DNA of 64,000 nucleotides, taken from an uncultured Pelagibacteraceae bacterium (lineage in GTDB: Bacteria > Pseudomonadota > Alphaproteobacteria > Pelagibacterales > Pelagibacteraceae). The notes under the pieces were generated by a model. That model was not told the DNA's origin. It made no database searches and saw only the letters and a program-made list of their open reading frames with translations. Position 1 is the stretch's first letter. Each line of letters begins with the position of its first letter. A program made the position numbers and the translations under genes. Shown here piece after piece: positions 49,073 to 57,561 of the stretch. The DNA is taken from contig CACGWH010000003.1 of the NCBI GenBank assembly GCA_902576765.1, positions 20,209 through 84,208 of the forward strand, written 5' to 3'.

Positions 49073-49626
49073 TAATTATTTTTCCACTTAATACTGCATC
49101 CAGCACTAGGTGTTTGATTTTCAGGTCCTTTTCCTGTCTCACTAATTTGTTTCATTGCTTTAAACAAATCACTTTCTCCCTCTCTTACTGGTACTAAATT
49201 TTTTAATTCTCTTAATCTTCCTCTATATTGAAGTTCTAAATTTTTATTATAACCAAAAAAATCTGGTGTACATACAGCATCATAAGTTTTAGCAATCTCC
49301 TGTGTTTCATCGACTAAATAAGGAAAACTAAATTGATGTTTTTGTGCAAAGATAATCATATTATCAAATGAATCCTCAGGATAATTTTCCGCATCATTTG
49401 CACAGATTGCTACAGAATTTATACCGTGATCTTTTAATTTTTTACAGTCCTCAACGATGTCTCTAGTAACTGCTTTAACATATGGACAATGATTACAAAT
49501 AAACATAATCAACGTTCCATTTTCACCTTTAATATCATCTAAAGAAATTATTTTATTGTCTGTTGATTTAAGCTTAAAGTCATGAGCCTTTTGGCCGAAA
49601 TCACATATTGGAGTTTGTATTGGCAT
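49072..49626 (-). CDS. Thioredoxin-like redoxin (AhpC/TSA-related)
   Basis: The 184 residues have a thioredoxin fold with active-site region LIMFICNHCPYVKAV: a CNHC motif, i.e. CxxC, characteristic of a distinct family of cytoplasmic AhpC/TSA-like redoxins. CTPDFFGYNKNLELQYRGRL supplies the cis-Pro and the strand of the fold. There is no signal peptide. The physiological partner is not known; thiol-disulfide exchange or peroxide reduction is likely. It is divergent from the gamma-carbonic anhydrase gene. Confidence 0.8.
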   Translation of the reverse strand: MPIQTPICDFGQKAHDFKLKSTDNKIISLDDIKGENGTLIMFICNHCPYVKAVTRDIVEDCKKLKDHGINSVAICANDAENYPEDSFDNMIIFAQKHQFSFPYLVDETQEIAKTYDAVCTPDFFGYNKNLELQYRGRLRELKNLVPVREGESDLFKAMKQISETGKGPENQTPSAGCSIKWKNN

Positions 49627-49646
49627 AATGTAATAATATATAAATT

Positions 49647-50159
49647 ATGTTTTACGATTTAAAAGATAAAAAACCAAAAAACTCTGGCGAAAATTGGGTA
49701 GCACCTAATGCAACTATAATAGGTGATGTTACTTTAGAAAAGAATTCTAGTATTTGGTTTAATGCAACCTTAAGAGGAGATATTGAAAATATTTACGTCG
49801 GTGAAGGTTCAAATGTTCAAGATGGTAGTGTTTTACATACTGATCCAGGCTATCCATTAAAAATCGGAAAAAATGTAACAGTGGGTCATATGGTTATGCT
49901 TCATGGCTGTACGATAGGGGACAACAGTTTGATTGGAATAGGTGCAGTGATTCTAAACAATGCCAAGATTGGAAAGAATTGCATAATTGGTGCAAAAGCT
50001 TTAATTACAGAAAATAAAGAAATACCTGATAACTCATTGGTAATTGGTTCACCAGGAAAAATAGTCAGAGAAGTAACTGAAGAAGAAAAAAAAGCTGTAG
50101 CAGAAAATACAAAGCATTACCAAAATAATTGGAAAAAATATTCTAAATCCATATTTTAA
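49647..50159 (+). CDS. Gamma-class carbonic anhydrase-family protein
   Basis: This 170-residue left-handed beta-helix protein has hexapeptide repeats and the zinc His residues of the gamma-CA/YrdA family: SVLHTDPGYP and VTVGHMVMLHGCTIGDNSLIGIGA. RGDIENIYVGEGSNVQDG is the conserved first part. Known members bind metal; carbonic anhydrase activity is shown for only some. It is followed after 3 bp by an exported protein gene. Confidence 0.85.
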   Translation: MFYDLKDKKPKNSGENWVAPNATIIGDVTLEKNSSIWFNATLRGDIENIYVGEGSNVQDGSVLHTDPGYPLKIGKNVTVGHMVMLHGCTIGDNSLIGIGAVILNNAKIGKNCIIGAKALITENKEIPDNSLVIGSPGKIVREVTEEEKKAVAENTKHYQNNWKKYSKSIF

Positions 50160-50162
50160 AAA

Positions 50163-50759
50163 ATGAAAAAAATTATATTGACATTAATGTTGTTAATTTT
50201 TACATCATCAGTTTTTGCTAATGAAAGATTTATTCCATTAGAATTATTTACCGGTGGAGAAATTAGGAATGATACAGAAATTAGATATACACCAGCAGAT
50301 AAAATTTTTGGTAAGAAGCGAAGAAAAAAAATTATAGGCCCTCAAGATTGGAAAAATCCTTTCACAAAAGAAATTATTAAAGTTTACAAAAGAACTCAAA
50401 AAAATAGAGAGGGCAGAGTAAGAAAAACGCAATTATTTACAGTTACCAACGATGGTCAGTGCATGGGAAGAGTGTACGATCAAAGAAGATCAGGTACTAA
50501 ATATATAAAAAATGGATGTAAATTTCCATTAGGCTTTTGGAAAAAAGGTGAAACAAGATCATTTTCTGTAACAGATAGTGGAAGATCTAGAACTGTAGAA
50601 TTAAAGATACTTAGTTTGGGCAAAAAACCTACAAGTTGTGTAAAATATAATTGGAAAATGTTTGATGCTACTAATGGTAAAAAACTAGCAGATAATGATT
50701 ACAAATTTTGTAATAAAAAAGCTATGACAAGCTTACTGATAAGAAAAATTAAGGATTAA
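50163..50759 (+). CDS. Exported protein of unknown function with four mature cysteines
   Basis: MKKIILTLMLLIFTSSVFA is a Sec signal peptide. The mature part (about 179 residues) is basic and probably beta-rich, with four Cys (NDGQCMG, KNGCKFP, PTSCVKY, YKFCNKK) that could form two disulfides. FIPLELFTGGEI at the mature N-terminus and FPLGFWKKGETRSFSVTD are notable but match no family I know. Its stop overlaps the convergent oxidase gene by 4 bp. Confidence 0.6.
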   Translation: MKKIILTLMLLIFTSSVFANERFIPLELFTGGEIRNDTEIRYTPADKIFGKKRRKKIIGPQDWKNPFTKEIIKVYKRTQKNREGRVRKTQLFTVTNDGQCMGRVYDQRRSGTKYIKNGCKFPLGFWKKGETRSFSVTDSGRSRTVELKILSLGKKPTSCVKYNWKMFDATNGKKLADNDYKFCNKKAMTSLLIRKIKD

Positions 50760-51355
50760 GGAACTAACCAAGCATTTTTATTAGATTGAAAATCAAATTT
50801 TGCTCTTCGATGTCCCTTAGCAGCAAGATACAGCCACTCAATAGAATTAATTTTACATTTAATGACTGTAAAGTTTTTATAACCCTGTTCACTTTGTTCC
50901 ATTGTATAATCAAAATCTTCTAATTTAGATATCATTCCAGAAGTTGGATTTTCTGATGCAGTTCCTGGAGGGCTATCAGTTAAATAACAACGTCTGCTTA
51001 TATGCTGAGTTTTTTTCCATGACTCTTCAGTTGTAGAATTTTGATTATTTACTTCACACTCTACTTTTACTCTTAATTGTATCTTTTCCTCTTTATCGTA
51101 GAAAACTAAAGAGGCATTCTTATTTTTTTTGAGAATATCTACCTTTGGAGATCTTAAATCAGTATGAAATTGCAATAGATTGTTTGCTCTATCTGATTTA
51201 CGTAAAACTACAATTCTACCATCTACCTCATCTTGATGAGCACATATAAAGACAGGAATTCTAAATGGTGAACCTCTGTTAGTCACAGCATCATCTAACA
51301 TAGACCAATACTTATTCTGAATTTCTTCTAAGTTCTCATAGTATGCTGGCTGCAT
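50756..51355 (-). CDS. Pyridoxamine 5'-phosphate oxidase-related FMN-binding protein
   Basis: The 199 residues follow the split-barrel flavin fold: RIVVLRKSDRANNLLQFHTDLRSPKVDIL with the FMN-phosphate-binding Arg/Lys, ASLVFYDKEEKIQLRVKVECEV, and the C-terminal IEWLYLAAKGHRRAKFDF with WLyL...HRRA. The substitution of Ala for the usual C-terminal R.P of PdxH suggests the Pyridox_oxase_2-type group instead of true PdxH. The substrate is unknown. It is 3 bp downstream of the hydroxyacid dehydrogenase gene and likely co-transcribed. Confidence 0.78.
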   Translation of the reverse strand: MQPAYYENLEEIQNKYWSMLDDAVTNRGSPFRIPVFICAHQDEVDGRIVVLRKSDRANNLLQFHTDLRSPKVDILKKNKNASLVFYDKEEKIQLRVKVECEVNNQNSTTEESWKKTQHISRRCYLTDSPPGTASENPTSGMISKLEDFDYTMEQSEQGYKNFTVIKCKINSIEWLYLAAKGHRRAKFDFQSNKNAWLVP

Positions 51356-51358
51356 ACT

Positions 51359-52228
51359 TTACTTTCTAAATCTTTTTATTAAACTTGAAGTATCCCATCG
51401 GTTTCCACCTAAACCTTGAACTTCTCCATAAAATTTATCAACAAGCTCTGTGACAGGTAATAATGAGCCATTATTTTTAGCTTCATCCATTGCAATTTTT
51501 AAATCTTTTCTCATCCAGTCAACTGCAAAGCCAAAATCAAATTTATCATCAATCATTGTTTTGTATCTATTTTCCATTTGCCATGATTGTGCAGCTCCTT
51601 TTGAAATTACTTCAATAACATCTTCCATATTTAATCCAGCTTTCATTCCAAAATTAATTCCTTCAGATAATCCTTGAACTAATCCTGCTATACAAATTTG
51701 ATTAACCATCTTGGCTAATTGTCCACATCCAGCTTTACCAAGTAATTTCATTTTTTTGCTATAGCAATCAATTTTATCTTTTGCTTTATCAAAGTCAGCT
51801 TGATCGCCACCAATCATTACAGTTAATGCACCATTCTCGGCACCAGCTTGTCCACCAGATACAGGAGCATCTAATGCACCAAATCCATTTTTTTTTGCGT
51901 GTTCATAAATTTCTCTTGCAATGGTTGCTGATGCTGTAGTGTTATCAATATAAACTGAACCTTTTTTAATTGTTTTAAAAGCACCATTGTCACCAAATGT
52001 TACCTCTCTTAAATCATTATCATTTCCAACACAGGTAAAAATATATTCTGCATCTTTTGCAGCTTCTGCTGGAGTTTCAGCCATTTTACCTTTGTATTCT
52101 TTAATCCATTTTTCGGCTTTTGATTTTGTTCTGTTAAAAACAGTTACATTGTGACCACCTTTTGATATATAACCTGCCATTGGATAACCCATGACACCAA
52201 GACCTATAAAAGCAACATTACAACTCAT
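51359..52228 (-). CDS. Beta-hydroxyacid dehydrogenase (3-hydroxyisobutyrate dehydrogenase family)
   Basis: The 289 residues have the NAD(P) loop VAFIGLGVMGYPMAGYISKGGHNVTVFNR, the substrate-binding DAPVSGGQAGAENGALTVMIGG and the catalytic Lys in GQLAKMVNQICIAGLVQGLSEG. The family includes 3-hydroxyisobutyrate, tartronate semialdehyde and glyoxylate/succinic semialdehyde reductases. NRTKSK after the second strand favours NADP. Which of these it is cannot be decided from the sequence. Confidence 0.87.
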   Translation of the reverse strand: MSCNVAFIGLGVMGYPMAGYISKGGHNVTVFNRTKSKAEKWIKEYKGKMAETPAEAAKDAEYIFTCVGNDNDLREVTFGDNGAFKTIKKGSVYIDNTTASATIAREIYEHAKKNGFGALDAPVSGGQAGAENGALTVMIGGDQADFDKAKDKIDCYSKKMKLLGKAGCGQLAKMVNQICIAGLVQGLSEGINFGMKAGLNMEDVIEVISKGAAQSWQMENRYKTMIDDKFDFGFAVDWMRKDLKIAMDEAKNNGSLLPVTELVDKFYGEVQGLGGNRWDTSSLIKRFRK

Positions 52229-52236
52229 AATTTTTT

Positions 52237-53443
52237 ATGTTTAAAAGTTTAAGTTTAAAAGTAATTATTTTTGGATTTATTTTTACATTTTTTTCAAGTT
52301 TTGGACAGAGTTTTTTTTCTTGGTTTATTTAATTCAAGCATACGTGATACACTTTCTATCACTCAGGGACAATTTGGATCAATTTATGCCTCAGCAACTC
52401 TACTGAGTAGTTTTTTGTTAATATGGGTTGGAAAGAAAATTGATGATATCAATATATTTAAATTTGCTTTTTTTGTAACTATGCTTTTATCATTTTCTTG
52501 TTTTTTCTTTTCTAAAATTTCATCTGTCATCTTTTTATTTGTTGCAATCTTTTTGATGAGATTTTCAGGACAAGGAATGATGTCCCATACTGCAACAACT
52601 ACTATCTCAAGGTATTTTACAAAATCTAGAGGTAAAGCTTTAAGTACAGGTTGGTTTGGGCTTTCTACTGCTGAATTTATACTCCCAGTTTTGATTGTTT
52701 ATTTATTAACAATTACTTCATGGCAAAATATATGGATTTCTATTTCAATTTTAGTCTTATTATTCTTACCGTTAATATCATTTATTTTAATAAAAAATTT
52801 GAATTTTGATTCAAGAGAAGAAACTTCTGAGAAAGAATCTACAGAAAATATAAAACAATGGAAAAGGATTGAAGTTATTAAAGATTATAGGTTTTATATT
52901 GTATGTTTAAACATGTTAGCAATGCCATGGATTGCAACAGGTGTATTTGTTTATCAATCTTTTATAACAGATTCTAAAGAATGGGGCACATTTGTGATTG
53001 CACAATCATTTATGGCGTATTCAATTTTATCAGTTTTAACGTTACTAATATCTGGGTTTTTAATAGACAAATATACTAGTAGGAAATTATTAATTTTTAT
53101 GAATATTCCTCTACTATTATCAACTTTAGTTTTATATTTTTTTGATATCTCATTATCAGCTTTTTTATTTTTAGGTCTTATCGGAATTTCTAATGGATTT
53201 GCTAACGTGTTAGGGTCTTCAACTTGGGCTGAAATTTATGGAGTTAGGTATATCGGCTCAATTAAAGCCTTAACAACAGCGCTCATGGTTTTTTCAACTG
53301 CAATTGGTACAGCTTTATTTGGTTTATTGATTGACAAAGGTTTCTCGATCGAGGAAATAGGTCTTATCTCATTTCTCTATATTGCCATATCTCTAATTTT
53401 ACTATTTTTTGTAAGAAATAAGCTAAATCCAGAATATATTTAA
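52237..53443 (+). CDS. Major facilitator superfamily transporter with an N-terminal frameshift in a T8 run
   Basis: An ATG at 52237 starts MFKSLSLKVIIFGFIFTF, then FSSFGQSFF, the usual opening of an MFS first helix, but the frame hits a stop soon after (TAA near 52330). The remainder of the transporter, starting LGLFNSSIRD, is in another frame and continues intact for about 375 residues to 53443 with ~12 helices. The switch falls in eight Ts (52311-52318); seven Ts would join the two parts exactly. The TTG at 52271 that opens the downstream frame would replace the helix with unrelated residues. This is a sequencing/assembly error, a strain-specific lesion, or slippage-expressed gene. Substrate unknown; the OFA/monocarboxylate-like layout is tentative. 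Confidence 0.8.
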
Positions 53444-53488
53444 AAAAATCTCCTTGATTTTTTTTAACTCACTGTATAGATACTCCGC

Positions 53489-54019
53489 ATGGCTAGAGTA
53501 ACCGTTGAAGATTGCATTGATAAAGTTGATAGTCCCTACGAACTAGTTCTAGTAGCTAAAGAAAGAGCAACACAACTAAATTCAGGTATCGAACCAACTT
53601 TAGAAAGAGACAACGATAAAAATACTGTAATTGCTTTGAGAGAAATTGCAGAAGAAAATATAAAAGTTAAAGATTTAACTGAAAGTGCAGTTTACAAATT
53701 AAGAAAACATGTTGAGCAAGTTGATGATGGTGCTGAGGCTGATGAAGATATAGGTGATGATTTTGAAAATTTATATAAGGGTGAAATTTCAAAAAGTGGA
53801 ACACCAATTCTACCTTCTAAAAGAGCAAGAAAGTCCCCAGAAAAAATTCAAGTGTCTAAAGAAGATTTAGCTGAACTATCACAAACTGCTAAACCAGACG
53901 TTGATACTCAATCAGTAGAAGAATCAGAAACAGATGATGTTTCATTAGATGAAATTTCAGAAAACGAAAACCAAGATGCAGACGTTAGCACTGAAGATTC
54001 TGAGTCTTCAAACTCATAA
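53489..54019 (+). CDS. rpoZ: RNA polymerase omega subunit with a long acidic C-terminal tail
   Basis: The first ~75 residues are a normal omega: [34 protein letters not shown] and [15 protein letters not shown]. Omega is usually 70-130 residues, but here 176. From about residue 90 to the end the chain is Asp/Glu/Ser-rich ([20 protein letters not shown] type), with one basic patch ([13 protein letters not shown]). The tail is predicted to be disordered. Omega assists assembly of the beta' subunit; the role of the tail is unknown. It is followed 22 bp later by dusA. Confidence 0.9.
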   Translation: MARVTVEDCIDKVDSPYELVLVAKERATQLNSGIEPTLERDNDKNTVIALREIAEENIKVKDLTESAVYKLRKHVEQVDDGAEADEDIGDDFENLYKGEISKSGTPILPSKRARKSPEKIQVSKEDLAELSQTAKPDVDTQSVEESETDDVSLDEISENENQDADVSTEDSESSNS

Positions 54020-54041
54020 TAAAATAATATAAAGTTACATA

Positions 54042-55025
54042 ATGAACAGGAAAGTATCCGTTGCTCCAATGATGGACTGCACCGATCGACATGAGCGATA
54101 TTTTTTAAGATTAATTTCCAAAAATGTACTTTTATATACTGAAATGATTGTTGATGAGGCTATCAACAGAGGAAATAAAAAGAAATTATTAGAATTTAAT
54201 ATAAACGAGAAACCTGTAGCTCTTCAACTAGGGGGTTCTTCTCCAAAACTTTTATCAGAGGCATCTAAAATAGGTGAAGATTTTGGATATGATGAAATAA
54301 ATTTAAATCTAGGTTGTCCAAGTAAAAAAGTTGAAAAAAATAAGTTTGGTGCATGTTTAATGAAAGAACCCAACCTTGTTGCAGATTGTTTAAGCAAAAT
54401 GCAATCAACCACAAATTTACCAATCACGATCAAAACAAGAATTGGGTATGATAGTGTTGAAGACTACGAGAATTTTTATAATTTCATTTCAATTTTGAAA
54501 TCTACAGGAGTTAAAACTTTTATTATTCATGCAAGAAAAGCAATGCTTGGTAAATTTACACCAAAACAAAATTTGAATATCCCCCCCTTAAAGTATGATT
54601 ATGTCTATAGATTAAAAAAAGATTTTCCTAATGAGGAAATAATTATTAATGGAGGTATTACCTCAATTAATGAAATTAAAACACATCTAAATAAAACAGA
54701 TGGTGTCATGATTGGTAGAGCTGCCTACCATACTCCTTATTTTTTAGCGGAAATAGAAAATGAAATTTTTGGAAATAATGATGTACCTAGTAGACAAGAA
54801 ATAATAGAAAATTTAATTCCCTACATAAAGGAAGAGATTAAAAAAGGAACACGCCTAAATCAAATAATGAGGCACACACTAGGACTATTTCACGGTCAAA
54901 CTGGTGCTAGTTATTGGAAAAGATATTTAAGTGAAAATATGTGCGTTCGTGATGCTGATGTACAAAAGATAAATCATATCATGGATAAAATTAAATATAA
55001 TAATGTTGAGACAAGAGTAGGTTAG
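54042..55025 (+). CDS. dusA: tRNA-dihydrouridine synthase A
   Basis: This 327-residue FMN enzyme has the DusA signature: SVAPMMDCTDRHERYFLRLIS at the N-terminus (the DRHxRYFxR block that separates DusA from DusB/C), ALQLGGSSPKLLSEASKI, INLNLGCPSKKVEKNKFGACLM with the catalytic Cys, and HARKAMLGKFTPKQN. It reduces uridines 20/20a in tRNA D-loops. Only a short gap separates it from rpoZ and from the following TauE-like gene. Confidence 0.93.
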   Translation: MNRKVSVAPMMDCTDRHERYFLRLISKNVLLYTEMIVDEAINRGNKKKLLEFNINEKPVALQLGGSSPKLLSEASKIGEDFGYDEINLNLGCPSKKVEKNKFGACLMKEPNLVADCLSKMQSTTNLPITIKTRIGYDSVEDYENFYNFISILKSTGVKTFIIHARKAMLGKFTPKQNLNIPPLKYDYVYRLKKDFPNEEIIINGGITSINEIKTHLNKTDGVMIGRAAYHTPYFLAEIENEIFGNNDVPSRQEIIENLIPYIKEEIKKGTRLNQIMRHTLGLFHGQTGASYWKRYLSENMCVRDADVQKINHIMDKIKYNNVETRVG

Positions 55026-55074
55026 TCTGCTTAATTTTATTCTAGCAAACGAATATATCTATATAATTTTATTA

Positions 55075-55860
55075 ATGGTAATCACTGCAATACCAGTGGG
55101 CTTTGTTGCTGGTTTATTTGGAATAGGTGGAGGTTTAATTACTGTTCCTTTTTTATATTATATATTTAATTATTTAGAAATCGATCCACAGTATGTAATG
55201 CACTTAGCAGTTGGAACTTCGTTTTCAATTATAATCCCTACATCGATCGTTTCAGTTTTAACTCATAATAAATTTAAAGCTGTAGATTTTGATGTAGTAA
55301 AAAGCTACGGAATTTTTGTTGTATTAGGGGTAATTATAGGCACTTTTTTTGCCGCAACTCTTAAAACCAAATCACTTATATTATTTTTTTCTATAATTAT
55401 TACTTTTTTAGGTATTTATTTACTTTTAATTAAAGAAAGAGAAAACAATATAACTGTTAGTATTAAGTTATATTTAAAAATTATTTTTGGATTTATAGTT
55501 GGATTTATTTCGGCTCCAATGGGTATCGGTGGGGCTATCATGAATGTGCCAATTTTGAAATTTTTTGGTTATTCCATTAATAAAGCCATTGGAAGTGCTG
55601 CTGCGATTGGTTTTTTTATTGCATTATTTGGTGCACTAGGATTTTTGATAAGTGGTAGTTATTTAAAGACAAACTTACCTTTAAGTATTGGTTTTTTAAA
55701 CATACCAGCATTTTTAATTTTTATACCAATCACAACATTCATGGCAAGAATTGGAGCCAGAACTGTACATCGTATAGATAAGAACAAAATCAGTAAATTT
55801 TTTGGACTCTTCCTTTTAATTGTTGCTACAAAATTTTTATTTGAATATTTTAAGATGTGA
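55075..55860 (+). CDS. TauE/SafE-family anion exporter
   Basis: The 261 residues form about eight helices with the TauE/SafE double motif: GFVAGLFGIGGGLITVPFL near the N-terminus and GFISAPMGIGGAIMNVPIL in the second half. The open frame extends upstream of the ATG at 55075 (encoding NFILANEYIYIILL) without an obvious start codon, so the true N-terminus may be longer from a non-standard start. Characterised members export sulfite or sulfoacetate. In a genome with sulfonate degradation, sulfite export is an attractive but unproven role. Confidence 0.83.
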   Translation: MVITAIPVGFVAGLFGIGGGLITVPFLYYIFNYLEIDPQYVMHLAVGTSFSIIIPTSIVSVLTHNKFKAVDFDVVKSYGIFVVLGVIIGTFFAATLKTKSLILFFSIIITFLGIYLLLIKERENNITVSIKLYLKIIFGFIVGFISAPMGIGGAIMNVPILKFFGYSINKAIGSAAAIGFFIALFGALGFLISGSYLKTNLPLSIGFLNIPAFLIFIPITTFMARIGARTVHRIDKNKISKFFGLFLLIVATKFLFEYFKM

Positions 55861-55864
55861 GTAG

Positions 55865-55892
55865 GGGTGGTTTCAGTCTCCCTCTACCACCC
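55865..55892. terminator. GC-rich stem-loop between convergent genes
   Basis: GGGTGGT (55865-55871) pairs perfectly with ACCACCC (55886-55892) across a 14-nt loop. It lies 5 bp after the TauE stop and 75 bp beyond the convergent lipoprotein gene. No strong T-run follows on either strand, so it may protect 3' ends rather than terminate alone. Confidence 0.5.
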
Positions 55893-55967
55893 TTAAATAT
55901 ATTCTATTTGATTCTTTCAAAAAAGATAATCACGTAATAATTGAAAATAATTTATTTACTTAAATGA

Positions 55968-56285
55968 TTATGGTAATGGCTCGGGTTCAAAAACATCAGA
56001 TATTTCAATTTTATTAACTTTATAAGATAAAATGATAATAGGATCTTTATCAATATAAGGAATATCAGGTAAAATCTTATTTTTATTCAAACTTTGATTA
56101 TTAAAAGTTTTTAAATTTTCTTTTGTTCTAAACTCATCAATGATTCGATTAGATCCGTATGATAAAGAAGCTTGGTAAACACTACCTGTTTTTGCACCAG
56201 TAAATATAGGACCCAATAAAGCTGTACCTGGAGCTGAACAATTTGTCAGCAACATTAAAGAAATAATAATAAATTTTTTTTTCAT
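55968..56285 (-). CDS. Predicted lipoprotein of unknown function
   Basis: From the ATG at 56285 the N-terminus MKKKFIIISLMLLTNCSAPG is a lipoprotein signal with lipobox LTNC. An ATG at 56291 adds two residues. The mature part (about 90 residues) has a Gly/Ala stretch LLGPIFTGAKTGSVYQASLSYGSNRIIDEFR, reminiscent of small envelope lipoproteins, and an acidic-Pro end (VFEPEPLP). I do not recognise it. It is likely attached to the outer or inner membrane. Confidence 0.6.
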   Translation of the reverse strand: MKKKFIIISLMLLTNCSAPGTALLGPIFTGAKTGSVYQASLSYGSNRIIDEFRTKENLKTFNNQSLNKNKILPDIPYIDKDPIIILSYKVNKIEISDVFEPEPLP

Positions 56286-56291
56286 GAACAA

Positions 56292-56457
56292 ACATGCTCA
56301 TACCTGATTCTTTAAATATTTTTTGTAAAATTTTATACACGTTAAAATTGTAATTCAAAACTTTATCAATTTTCTATTAATTATTTTCATTGCAAAACTC
56401 AATATAAACACAACTAATATTTTTAAATTAAGGCAAAAATGGTTAAGTTAGTTATAT
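56292..56457. other. Intergenic region without recognised features
   Basis: This AT-rich gap lies between the divergent lipoprotein and coiled-coil genes. It must hold both promoters, but I see no clear -35/-10 pair, repeat or RNA structure. Confidence 0.4.
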
Positions 56458-57561
56458 ATGAGCCCAAAAAAAATTAAAAAAAAAAGAACCATCGGGCTGA
56501 AAAATGTTAAGTCTATAGTTCCTAAAAATATCGATTTAACTAAAATTAATCCATTTAATTTTGTTGAGAATACAAAAAATAAACTAGAAAATTATTATGC
56601 AAATCTCAAAAAAGAAAAAGAAAAAGAAAATAATAGACTAGAAAAACAGAGAAAGCTTGATCAAAAAAGAGAAGAACAGAGACAAAAAAAACAAGCTCAA
56701 AAAGAAAGATTAGATAAAATTAAAGAGGAAAAACGTCAAATACTAGTACAGCAAAGATTGATTATAGAAAATGAGAGACAAGTAAGAAAAAATGAGGAAA
56801 AAAGAAAAAAAATAGAGGCCAAAAGAATTAAAATTGAACAACAAAAATTAAAAGACGAAGAGTCAAGAAGAATTAGAGAAGATGCAAGAAGACTGAAGGA
56901 AGAAGAATTGAGATTAAAAATGCTCGAAAGACAAAGAATTCGTGAGGAAAAAATTAAAATTAAAGAAGAGGCATTGAAAGCAAAAGAAATTGAGACTCAA
57001 AGGATTAGAGATGAAAAGGAAAAAGAAAGACAGGAACACAATAGATTGAAAGAAATAGAGAGACAAAAAAGATTAGACGAAGAACAAAAAATTAGGGAAG
57101 CAGCTAGAAAATTAAAATATGAAGAAGAAAAATTGAGGGAAACTGAAAATAGATTGAGACAGCTGGAAATAGAAAGACAGCAAGAATTAGAAAGACAATT
57201 ACTTAAAGAACAAGCTGAACAAAGAGTAAAAGAAGAAGAGCTTAAATTAAAAGAGGAAAAACTTAAAGCTGCTGAAAATGAGAGGATTTTACAAGAGAAA
57301 GAGCAAAGAGAAAGGGCAGAAGAATTGAGAAAAGAAGAGGAAAAACAAAAAAAAATCGAGGAGGAAAAACTAATTGCATTAAAACATAAAGAGGAAGAAG
57401 AGGAGAGAATAAAAGAAGAAAATAGAAGAATTAAAGAATGGGAAGATAAATTCGATCAAGAACAAAAGTTAAAAGAAGAAGCCTTAATTAAAAAGTTTTA
57501 TAGTGATCAAACTACCGAGGAAAATAAAGTTAATGATAATGATGATAAAAAAGATATTTAA
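56458..57561 (+). CDS. Lys/Glu/Arg-rich single long coiled-coil protein
   Basis: The 367 residues start MSPKKIKKKRTIGLKNVKSI, then from about residue 45 to 350 form an almost unbroken, highly charged alpha-helix made of Lys, Glu, Arg, Gln and Ile/Leu (for example RREEQRQKK-type and EEERIKEENRR-type stretches). Such sequence behaves as a single alpha-helix or a dimeric coiled coil; it would be tens of nanometres long. There is no signal peptide or membrane segment, so it is cytoplasmic. No family is identifiable, since composition dominates any similarity. It abuts the convergent phosphomannomutase gene with no spacing. Confidence 0.65.
   Translation: MSPKKIKKKRTIGLKNVKSIVPKNIDLTKINPFNFVENTKNKLENYYANLKKEKEKENNRLEKQRKLDQKREEQRQKKQAQKERLDKIKEEKRQILVQQRLIIENERQVRKNEEKRKKIEAKRIKIEQQKLKDEESRRIREDARRLKEEELRLKMLERQRIREEKIKIKEEALKAKEIETQRIRDEKEKERQEHNRLKEIERQKRLDEEQKIREAARKLKYEEEKLRETENRLRQLEIERQQELERQLLKEQAEQRVKEEELKLKEEKLKAAENERILQEKEQRERAEELRKEEEKQKKIEEEKLIALKHKEEEEERIKEENRRIKEWEDKFDQEQKLKEEALIKKFYSDQTTEENKVNDNDDKKDI

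Noticed and set aside
52271..53443. TTG start for the MFS transporter
   Set aside because: It yields MDLFLHFFQVLDRVFF, unlike any MFS first helix. The ATG at 52237 with one frame change in the T-run gives the expected helix.
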